A stretch of 19,750 nucleotides of DNA from DASQHW01 sp038209365 (lineage in GTDB: Bacteria > Actinomycetota > Acidimicrobiia > IMCC26256 > PALSA-610): the NCBI GenBank assembly GCA_038209365.1, contig JBBQXS010000067.1:1-19750 (forward strand). The letters are read 5' to 3'. Below the pieces are notes generated by a model, which saw nothing but the letters and a program-made list of their open reading frames with translations, ran no database searches and was not told where the DNA came from. Each line of letters begins with the position of its first letter. The stretch's first letter is position 1. This document shows, piece after piece, positions 13,767 through 19,750 of the stretch. A program made the translations under genes and the position numbers.

Positions 13767-16199
13767 GTGGCTGCCGTGTGGCTCCGCGTCAAGTCGGAGT
13801 TCCGGACGTCGTGGCGCGCGGTCGCGCTGATCCTGTTGCTTGTCGTGGTCGGGGGCGGTGTCGCTCTGGCGGCGGTGGCGGGCGCGCGCCGGACGCAGAC
13901 GGCGATGCCTCGCTTCCTCGCGTACAACCGGCCCGAGGACGCGATGCTCTTCTTCAACGCATCGCCACCCGTCGTCGCGCGCGTACTCGCGCAGCCGCAA
14001 GTGGCGCAAGCTATGCGCCTCCCGTACCTCTACATGAGCGCGGATCGGTCGGGTCTCGCGGATTCCGCCGCGGTGTTCGGCGCGGCCGACGACGTCGCCC
14101 TGCGCGCAGTCGAACGGCCGATGGTGCTCAGCGGTCGCGCCGCGCGGCCGGAGCGATCATCGGAGGCGATGATCAACGAAGTCGAAGCGCGGCGCGCACA
14201 CCTGAAGGTCGGGTCCCGCATCACGCTGTATGCCTACTCCATGAAGCAGGCGCTCGCGGCGGGCAACGGAGGCTTCGGGCGCCCGACGCGCCCGCAAGGG
14301 CCGCAGTTCCAGGTGCAGGTCGTGAGCATCGTGCGCGAGCCCTCCGACATCGCCGTCGTGCCGGTACACCAAAACGTCGCGTACGAGGGCTCGGCGACGA
14401 TTTACGTCACCCCGGCGTTCGCGCACCGATTCGCAACCGCGCTCGGCGTGCCGTTCGCGCAGATGCCGGGCAACGAGATCGTGCGCGTGCAATTCCGTCA
14501 TGGCGCCTCCGATGTCCCGGCGTTCACTTCGGAGGCGACGGCGATCGCAGGGGGAGGCGTGCAGATTCTTGCGAGCTCCGATATCCGGCAGAGCGCGGCG
14601 GCCGACCAACGCGGTACCAGCGTCGAGGCGGTGGCCCTGTTGATCTTTGCCGCGCTGGCGGCGGCCGCAACGATCCTGGTCGTCATCCTGAACGTTGCGC
14701 GGCTACTGCGGGCCGAGTCGCCCGAACACCTGCGGCTGTCGGTGCTCGGGATGACCAGAGGACAACGGTTCGCGGTCGCGCTCGCCCGGCCGCTCGTGAT
14801 CGCGGTCGGAGGAAGCGCCGGCGCAGTGTTCGTCGCGGTCGTGCTGTCACCCCTCACGCCGATCGGCCTCGCCCGCCAGGCTGAGCTCGACCCCGGTCTC
14901 GCCCTGAACGTCGCGATCCTCAGCGTGGGATTCGTCGCCCTCGTTGTCGTGCTGATCGCGTGCACGCTTGTCGTCGCGGCGCGCGTGACCGCGACCGAGG
15001 CGAAGCCGGAGCGTGCGGCGCGCGGACGCTCCGACACAGGAGCGATCGTCGACCGTCTGGGGTTGAACCCGGCGGCGCGGCTCGGGGTCGGCTCGGCGTG
15101 GTCGCGCACCAGTGCGCCGACGACACCGCGCCGGGCCGCGGTCGTGGCCATCGCGCTCGCGGCCGCCGCCGTTGCCGCGGCCGTCACGTTCTCCACGAGC
15201 CTCGACCACCTTTCCGCCAGCCCGCACCAGCAGGGCTGGAACTTCGACGTCGTCGTGGGGAACCCGCACACGCAGGGCGATCAAGAGGCGCACGCCATGC
15301 CCCTGCTCGCGCGTGATCCGTACGTCGCCGGCTACGCGGGATTGGCCGCACCAGCCGAGACGCCGACAATCGACGGCAAGAGCATCGGACTCGTCGGCAT
15401 CGACGTACGAAAGGGGTCCACCGGCCCGACAATTCTCGATGGTCGCGACCCCTCGGCGCCCGACGAGATCGTGCTCGGCCGCCGCTCGTTGCACGCGATC
15501 CACAAGCAGGTCGGCGACGAGGTCGAGGTCGTTGCCGGACCGAAGCGGCTCTCGATGCGGATCACCGGCGTGATGCTCAACGTCTCAGCAGGCGACGTGT
15601 TCACCGGCCGGTTCGACGAAGGCGGTGCGACGACGCTCGCCGGCTTGCGGCGACTCGAGCCCGACTCGCCCGTCGTGTTGTTCGCAGTGCGTTACGTGCC
15701 CGGAGTAGATCGACGCGCGGCACTGGCGCGACTCCAGCACGACTTCGGCTCGCTCGTGTTGCAGCACGTCGCCGCGCAGGACGTCGAGAACCTCGTGCGG
15801 GTCGCGATCCTCCCCGCGCTCCTCGCAGCGTTGTTGGCCTTGCTCGCGGTGGTAACGCTCGCACACACGCTGCTCGCGTCGGTACGTCGGCGCCGCGACG
15901 AGTTCGCCACGCTGCGGGCGATCGGCTTCCTCCGTCGTCAGCGTGCCTCCACTGTGATGTGGCAGACGTGGGCGCTGACACTCGCGGGAGTCGTCATCGG
16001 GGTCCCCGCGGGCGTGTTGATTGGGCGTTGGCTCTGGCGGGTCGTCGCGTCGCGGATCGGATCGGTGCAACCGCCGGCGGTGGGGCTCGGGGCGCTCGCG
16101 CTCGTCGTCCCGATCGCGGCCCTCGTAGCGACGGCCGTCGCCCTCGTCCCGGCGCGGATGGCGGCACGCGTCGGGCCGCCGGCGTCCCGTCGCGATTAG
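13767..16199 (+). CDS. FtsX/MacB-type ABC transporter permease (two-domain, orphan)
   Basis: This large integral membrane protein (810 residues from GTG 13767) is of the FtsX-like permease family, which couples to a cytoplasmic ATPase and moves or mechanically acts on lipids, lipoproteins or peptides. Hydrophobic segments lie near 17-40, 285-313, 336-368, 379-406, 457-479, 676-705, 732-758 and 773-800. Two long extracytoplasmic regions (about 41-280 and 480-675) sit between them, the usual duplicated MacB_PCD plus FtsX layout. The second extracytoplasmic region contains the family-like DEIVLGRRSLHAI. The frame is open upstream to 13554, but that part overlaps a relic and lacks signal features; GTG 13776 is another start. 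No ATPase partner gene is adjacent, and the transported substrate is unknown. Confidence 0.85.
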   Translation: MAAVWLRVKSEFRTSWRAVALILLLVVVGGGVALAAVAGARRTQTAMPRFLAYNRPEDAMLFFNASPPVVARVLAQPQVAQAMRLPYLYMSADRSGLADSAAVFGAADDVALRAVERPMVLSGRAARPERSSEAMINEVEARRAHLKVGSRITLYAYSMKQALAAGNGGFGRPTRPQGPQFQVQVVSIVREPSDIAVVPVHQNVAYEGSATIYVTPAFAHRFATALGVPFAQMPGNEIVRVQFRHGASDVPAFTSEATAIAGGGVQILASSDIRQSAAADQRGTSVEAVALLIFAALAAAATILVVILNVARLLRAESPEHLRLSVLGMTRGQRFAVALARPLVIAVGGSAGAVFVAVVLSPLTPIGLARQAELDPGLALNVAILSVGFVALVVVLIACTLVVAARVTATEAKPERAARGRSDTGAIVDRLGLNPAARLGVGSAWSRTSAPTTPRRAAVVAIALAAAAVAAAVTFSTSLDHLSASPHQQGWNFDVVVGNPHTQGDQEAHAMPLLARDPYVAGYAGLAAPAETPTIDGKSIGLVGIDVRKGSTGPTILDGRDPSAPDEIVLGRRSLHAIHKQVGDEVEVVAGPKRLSMRITGVMLNVSAGDVFTGRFDEGGATTLAGLRRLEPDSPVVLFAVRYVPGVDRRAALARLQHDFGSLVLQHVAAQDVENLVRVAILPALLAALLALLAVVTLAHTLLASVRRRRDEFATLRAIGFLRRQRASTVMWQTWALTLAGVVIGVPAGVLIGRWLWRVVASRIGSVQPPAVGLGALALVVPIAALVATAVALVPARMAARVGPPASRRD

Positions 16200-16276
16200 T
16201 ACGCAAGTTATGTACTTATCTGTCCGGCAGAGTGTGCGAGGCTCTCAGTCGGCCCCGACGCCTCTGCGGTATTCCT

Positions 16277-16762
16277 TCACTGCAGCCAGCGCGGGACTTG
16301 GTCGCGGTAACGGTCGTACGAGTCACCAAACCTGTCATGGAGAAGGCGCTCCTCGAAGGGAATCCCTGCACGATCCACTCCAATGATGTACCCGACAGCG
16401 GCGAGCGCCACAGGAACGCTTCCCAACAAGACGACCCAACCGACCAGCATCGCAGCGCCGCCGACGTACATCGGATTCCTCGTGAACGCGTACGCGCCGC
16501 CGTCGACCAAATACGTCGGCACCAGAGTCATCTCGGCCTGCTCAGGCGCCGTTCGGTAGTGGCTTCCGATCGCCCATGCGAGGAACGCTCCGCCTGCAGC
16601 AAGCGGCAGGAGCCCAAGAAGATTGACGGCGCCGGGCCGACCGGCCCGCCAACCATGACGACGGCCCGCACGCGACAGAGCCAGGGGCGCCACCACATAT
16701 GCAAGGGCGTGCGGCGGGACGCCGAGCGCGGCGTATGTCATCTTGCGCTTCCGCAGCCGCAC
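16277..16762 (-). CDS. Isoprenylcysteine carboxyl methyltransferase-like membrane protein (PEMT/ICMT family)
   Basis: This small membrane protein has 161 residues from GTG 16762, or 154 from ATG 16741. Hydrophobic segments lie near 14-29, 46-65 and 100-125. The family core is clear: GGAYAFTRNPMYVGGAAM followed by a membrane hairpin and then PFEERLLHDRFGDSYDRYRDQVPRW. The RNPMY and FEE...YRxxVPRW elements form the SAM and substrate site of the ICMT/phospholipid-methyltransferase group. Bacterial members act on unknown small or lipid substrates, and the name should not be taken as proof of protein-prenyl methylation. ATG 16741 has a GGAAG about six bases upstream and is a credible alternative start. 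No co-transcribed neighbour is seen. Confidence 0.85.
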   Translation of the reverse strand: MRLRKRKMTYAALGVPPHALAYVVAPLALSRAGRRHGWRAGRPGAVNLLGLLPLAAGGAFLAWAIGSHYRTAPEQAEMTLVPTYLVDGGAYAFTRNPMYVGGAAMLVGWVVLLGSVPVALAAVGYIIGVDRAGIPFEERLLHDRFGDSYDRYRDQVPRWLQ

Positions 16763-17068
16763 AATCCGAAGGTAGCAACGCGCAAGCCGCGTGCGATATC
16801 ACACCGCACCATGTGCCGATCTACGCCGCCGACCCGCTCCGCTCGCTCGCGCTCGGACTGACCAGCGCCGAGCGGCAGTTCGGGCGCGCGTCGCCCGACG
16901 CTGGTCGCGCAATCATCACGAACTCCGATCATTCGATCTGGCGCGCGGTAGTCAACCGAGGAGCGTCGTTATGTGCGCGTCACCGATCCGGCGTTCGGTG
17001 CGGTGCGCCTACAAAATCACGGCCCAGCCGTCCTGAGGCAACGAAGCCCGTCCGCCTAACCTCTACCC
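16763..17068. other. About 300-bp intergenic region, nothing recognised apart from a -10-like box
   Basis: No frame here shows a familiar protein. TAACCT at 17057-17062 sits at -12 to -7 from the next gene's GTG and fits a TANNNT actinobacterial -10 box for a leaderless message. No clear -35 hexamer or hairpin is visible. Confidence 0.4.
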
Positions 17069-17770
17069 GTGCCGGAGTTCAGGACGTTCGATCAGCGCGG
17101 GTACCGCACGGTGTCGGCACGGGACGGCTACGGAGCATGGCAGCCGACCTATGACAACAGTGTCCAGGACATCATGGATCTGGGGATCCTCGAGAGTCTC
17201 ACCACTGTGCGCTGGAGCGAAGCTCGCCAGGTCGTCGATCTTGGATGCGGTACTGGCCGAACTGCTTCCTGGCTCGTCTCGAAGGGTGTTGTGACCATCG
17301 ATGGAGTCGATGTCACCCCAGAGATGTTGGGCAAGGCGCGCGCACTTGGATTCCACCGCCGTCTGGAGGAAGCCGACGTCCGAGCAACGGGCTTGCCAGG
17401 GGCGGCGTACGACATAGCGATCTGCTCACTTGTTGATGAGCACCTGCCTGAGCTCGGCGGCCTGTACCGAGAAGCGCGTCGTCTTCTCGGCCCCGATGGC
17501 ACCTTCGTCCTTGTCGGCTACCACCCGTTCTTCATCATGGCGAGTGGCATGCCAACCCACTTCGATGGCGCCGACGGCCAACCCGTTGCGATTGAGACGT
17601 ACGTGCACCTGCCGAGTGCCCACATGGCTGCCGCGCGGTCATGGGGCTTTGTTGCTTCGGAGCTGCGCGAAGCAGTTATCGACGACGACTGGGTCCGTCG
17701 AAAGCCGAAGTGGGAGCGCTATCGCGACTGGCCCATCAGCTTCGCTTGGGTCTGGCTCACGTCCGAGTGA
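17069..17770 (+). CDS. Class I SAM-dependent methyltransferase
   Basis: This is a 233-residue cytoplasmic methyltransferase with a Rossmann-like fold. Motif I is VVDLGCGTG (55-63), preceded by a helical cap region. The acidic residue after beta-2 lies in IDGVDVTPEML, and motif IV corresponds to YDIAICSLVDEHLPEL. The following LYREARRLLGPDGTFVLVGYHP is the classic strand-5 region of the UbiE/small-molecule type. The C-terminal part, with a VHLPSAHMAAARSWGF stretch, is typical of enzymes whose substrate lobe is variable. The substrate is unknown. GTG 17069 has no ribosome site, but a TAACCT box ends six bases upstream, so the message may be leaderless. No gene is coupled to it. Confidence 0.88.
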   Translation: MPEFRTFDQRGYRTVSARDGYGAWQPTYDNSVQDIMDLGILESLTTVRWSEARQVVDLGCGTGRTASWLVSKGVVTIDGVDVTPEMLGKARALGFHRRLEEADVRATGLPGAAYDIAICSLVDEHLPELGGLYREARRLLGPDGTFVLVGYHPFFIMASGMPTHFDGADGQPVAIETYVHLPSAHMAAARSWGFVASELREAVIDDDWVRRKPKWERYRDWPISFAWVWLTSE

Positions 17771-18051
17771 AGGTCGCCCGACGATCACGACGCGGATGTC
17801 CGAGCGCTGGATCGCATCCCCAAAGTGCCGATCGGAGGACGCGCCATAACGCGCGCTCGAGGTCGCGAATCGAGCCGCGCACAGATCACATCGTCACGGC
17901 ACGCCGAAGCCGCCGCCGCGTTCCTCGTTCGCGGAGCGCGGATTGCCCGATGCGGATCGCGTGCACCAGCGACGACGCCAGCACAGAACAACGGCCACAC
18001 ATCACGGCAGTTCTGTGTGACTATGCGCTCTTGGCGCGCGAAGATGCCGCC
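17771..18051. other. Intergenic stretch, nothing convincing
   Basis: No intact gene is visible. One plus frame ends with ITAVLCDYALLARED just before the glyoxalase relic, which may be an upstream piece of a decayed gene, but it is too short to name. No RNA gene, palindrome or repeat was noticed. Confidence 0.3.
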
Positions 18052-18398
18052 ATGGACTTGCCGGGGATCAAGGGCTTTGGCACGTCGATCTGACGGTCAC
18101 CGATGTGGACCGCAGCGTCCGGTGGTGGCAAGAAGTCATGGGCTTCAGGCTCGTTAGCACCCGCGAAAGACCGGACTTCAAGCTCTGCACCGTCATCCAC
18201 ACAAGTGGTTTCTTCATTGGCTTGATGGAGCACACGAATGGGCTTCCCGACAGATTCGACGAACGCGCGGTCGGTCTCGACCACCTAGGTTGCGAGTCCC
18301 TGACCGGGCTGCGCTCGAAGCGTGGGCGAAGCGCCTCGACGACTTCGGAATCGATAACTCGGGCGTGCAGGACGAAACTGCAGGACCCCTCATCGTGA
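18052..18398 (+). pseudogene. Glyoxalase/bleomycin-resistance (VOC) family pseudogene, two frameshifts and lost 3' end
   Basis: From ATG 18052 the frame gives MDLPGIKGF. A one-base loss near 18079 moves the coding into a second frame, HVDLTVTDVDRSVRWWQEVMGF, through IHTSGFFIGLMEH to FDERAVGLDHLG. A second one-base loss near 18290 moves it to a third frame, RVPDRAALEAWAKRLDDFGI, as far as GPLIVR. This is a typical VOC fold arrangement (H.dl.V.D...s..fy...lGf, HlgF.v.d...l..w...L...G). Metal-ligand-like residues are visible: His at the start of HVDLTV, and His in HLG. The expected RDPDG ending is missing, because homology stops five bases before the oxidoreductase stop codon. No functional product is expected. 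If either frameshift is a sequencing error the conclusion weakens, but the 3' truncation remains. Confidence 0.8.
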
Positions 18399-18402
18399 GA
18401 CC

Positions 18403-19548
18403 TCACGTCGCCCACTCCTTGCCGAACCAGCGGCGGGCGCGGCTGCGACCGAACTCGGTCTTGTCGGCAGCCAGCTGCATGGTCGGCTCGTCGAAGATGC
18501 CAACGACGGGCTGCGCTGCGCCGGGTGTGAACTGCACGTTCACCCGGGCCACCTGGTCGCCACCCATCTGGATGTAGCAGAGGCCCTTGCCGTCGTACTC
18601 GGCCGTCTCGGCCTGCGACCGCAGGATGGCGGCGATGCGCTCGGCGGCTGCTTCGCCTTGGCGCTCGGCGAACACGCCTGCCTTCGGCGTCCCGACGCTG
18701 GTGACGTCGCCGATGGCGAACACGCCTGGGAACGACGTCTCAAGCGTCATCGGATGCACCGAAATCCAGCCGTCGACGGCGAGCCCGGATTCGGCGACGA
18801 CGGCAGGGACACGGTGTACGGGAATGCCGAAGAGCAGGTCGTAGAGCATCTCGCTGCCATCGTCGAACAGCGCGACCTGGCGGGCCGGGTCGACGCTCTT
18901 TAGAGCGCGGTTGGGGTTGAAGGAGATGCCGCGTTCGGCAAAGGCGGCGAGCAGAGCCGCCGAGGTGTCGGGCGACGGCGGGATCGGCGTCGGCTGGGGC
19001 GTCACCAGCGCGATCTCCGAGCGGTCTCGTCGGCCCCGCTCCGTGAGGAAGTCATGCAGGAGCAGCGCGGCCTCACTGGGCGCAGGTGGGCACTTGAAGG
19101 GCAGCGACGTCACCCCGATGACGACTCGGCCGCCCTGGAAGTCTTCGAGGACCTCGCGCAGCGCGAAGGCCGAACCCGGCGTGTAGAACTCGTGACCGCC
19201 GTCGAGCAGACCGGGCGTCGCTTCGGGGTGCACATCGGCGCCCAGGGCGATCACCAGGATGTCGGCGTCGAACGCGCCCTCAGTGGTGTCGACGTGCTTG
19301 GCCACGGGATCGATGGCCGTGATCTCGGCCTTCACGACCTTCACACCGGGCTTGGTGATGTCGGCGTACCGATGGAGGACCGCTTCCTCGGTCGCCCGCC
19401 CGAACATCACGTCGAGTTTCGAGAACCCGAAGATGAAGCCGTCCTCGCGATCGATCAGAACGATGTCGGCGGTATCACCGAATTCCTTCGACAACCTCGT
19501 CGTGAGTTCGAGTCCGCCGAACCCAGCACCCAAGACAACAACGCGCAT
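18403..19548 (-). CDS. FAD-dependent pyridine nucleotide-disulphide oxidoreductase, sulfide:quinone reductase/NDH-2-like
   Basis: This 381-residue flavoprotein likely passes electrons to a quinone or other acceptor at the membrane. It begins with the FAD-binding fold GAGFGGLE (residues 7-14) after the first strand. The second FAD motif GVFAIGDVTSVGTPKAG lies at about 275-291. SLPFKCPPAPSEAALL places a Cys at 153, at the position where sulfide:quinone reductases have a redox Cys. Another Cys at 324 (GLCYIQMGG) is in the right region for the second. This favours SQR/FCSD-type over plain NDH-2, but the third Cys of classical SQR is not evident. ATG 19548 has TAGGCT (19555-19560) exactly six bases upstream, suggesting a leaderless message. 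Its 3' end abuts the glyoxalase pseudogene. Sulfide or another thiol as donor is inference. Confidence 0.88.
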   Translation of the reverse strand: MRVVVLGAGFGGLELTTRLSKEFGDTADIVLIDREDGFIFGFSKLDVMFGRATEEAVLHRYADITKPGVKVVKAEITAIDPVAKHVDTTEGAFDADILVIALGADVHPEATPGLLDGGHEFYTPGSAFALREVLEDFQGGRVVIGVTSLPFKCPPAPSEAALLLHDFLTERGRRDRSEIALVTPQPTPIPPSPDTSAALLAAFAERGISFNPNRALKSVDPARQVALFDDGSEMLYDLLFGIPVHRVPAVVAESGLAVDGWISVHPMTLETSFPGVFAIGDVTSVGTPKAGVFAERQGEAAAERIAAILRSQAETAEYDGKGLCYIQMGGDQVARVNVQFTPGAAQPVVGIFDEPTMQLAADKTEFGRSRARRWFGKEWAT

Positions 19549-19554
19549 GCCCCG

Positions 19555-19560
19555 AGCCTA
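19555..19560 (-). promoter_or_regulatory. -10-like box for a leaderless oxidoreductase transcript
   Basis: On the minus strand TAGGCT lies at -12 to -7 relative to the ATG at 19548, the arrangement of leaderless actinobacterial mRNAs (TANNNT). No purine-rich ribosome site is seen at the normal distance apart from a CGGGGC tract. A good -35 hexamer is not visible. Confidence 0.4.
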
Positions 19561-19622
19561 AGCCCGATACACGGCCAATTTCACGGCGGATTGGTCGGTC
19601 CGCCCGCGCCAGATTGATGCTC

Positions 19623-19750
19623 CTAGGTGGCGTCAAGCAAGCGTTGTTGTGGGAGACATGTGTAGAGCTCTCGTGCGATGTAGCGCTTGAGGCATCGGAT
19701 GGCTTCGCTTTTGGTTTTGCCTTCGGCGCAGCGACGTTGGAGGTAGCGGC
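19623..19750 (-). CDS. IS110-family transposase, C-terminal 41 residues
   Basis: The last 41 residues of a minus-strand protein running off the window end read RYLQRRCAEGKTKSEAIRCL and then KRYIARELYTCLPQQ, stopping at TAG 19623-19625. The (A/E)EGKTxxEAIRCLKRYIAREVY segment is the hallmark C-terminus of IS110/IS116 transposases, which have a RuvC-like N-terminal and a serine-containing C-terminal domain. Both catalytic portions lie outside the window. Completeness of the element cannot be judged. Confidence 0.85.
   Translation of the reverse strand, partial: RYLQRRCAEGKTKSEAIRCLKRYIARELYTCLPQQRLLDAT

Noticed and set aside
14498..15271. Minus-strand frame of 257 codons opposite the FtsX-type permease
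   Set aside because: Ala/Arg/Thr low-complexity antisense product with no recognisable fold.
15959..16861. Plus-strand frame of 300 codons spanning the permease end and the methyltransferase-like gene
   Set aside because: It is antisense to a clear ICMT-like gene and its own translation has no family features.
1..19750. CRISPR array, tRNA, rRNA or a known defence system
   Set aside because: No spaced direct repeats, no cloverleaf-like segments and no recognisable defence genes were seen on either strand by reading.

Overview
The window is high-GC, densely packed bacterial DNA with many GTG starts and 4-bp stop/start overlaps. A WS/DGAT-type acyltransferase sits beside a fatty-acyl-CoA ligase, and two genes have TANNNT boxes placed exactly 6 nt before their start codons, as in leaderless transcripts. 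Together these suggest an actinobacterium (Actinomycetota, possibly an uncultured Acidimicrobiia-like lineage). That placement is inference; no rRNA, tRNA or taxonomic marker gene is present.

Layout. 1-300: two IS3-type transposase remnants, the second ending next to the start of the first operon. 297-5986 (+): a compact operon encoding a branched-chain-amino-acid-type (Liv/HAAT) ABC importer. Its usual five subunits are condensed into three polypeptides: a substrate-binding lipoprotein, a LivH-LivM permease fusion and a LivG-LivF ATPase fusion. Two small membrane proteins follow. 5983-9734: a lipid block with an acyl-CoA ligase (-), a WS/DGAT acyltransferase (+) and a PlsC/DAGAT-like acyltransferase (-). 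It is plausibly concerned with activating fatty acids and storing them as neutral lipid; the substrate of the adjoining importer cannot be read from sequence.

10094-11849 is an insertion-sequence graveyard: the left end of an IS6-like element, a nearly complete 1.33-kb DDE/rve element whose transposase is interrupted by one in-frame amber codon, and a third, truncated rve transposase. 11979-13046 is a secreted Kelch-like beta-propeller lipoprotein. 13061-13700 holds decayed ends of minus-strand genes, two of which resemble C-termini of large signalling ATPase/WD40 proteins. 13767-16199 is an orphan FtsX/MacB-type permease, 16277-16762 an isoprenylcysteine-methyltransferase-like membrane protein, and 17069-17770 a SAM methyltransferase. 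18052-18398 is a glyoxalase-fold pseudogene with two frameshifts and a lost 3' end. 18403-19548 is a sulfide:quinone-oxidoreductase/NDH-2-like flavoprotein. The window ends in the C-terminus of an IS110-family transposase.

The right half thus alternates single intact genes with relics and mobile DNA, whereas 297-9734 is an intact functional block. I found no CRISPR array, no RNA gene and no clear defence system. The most unusual items are the condensed importer with its two small membrane partners and the nested IS region.
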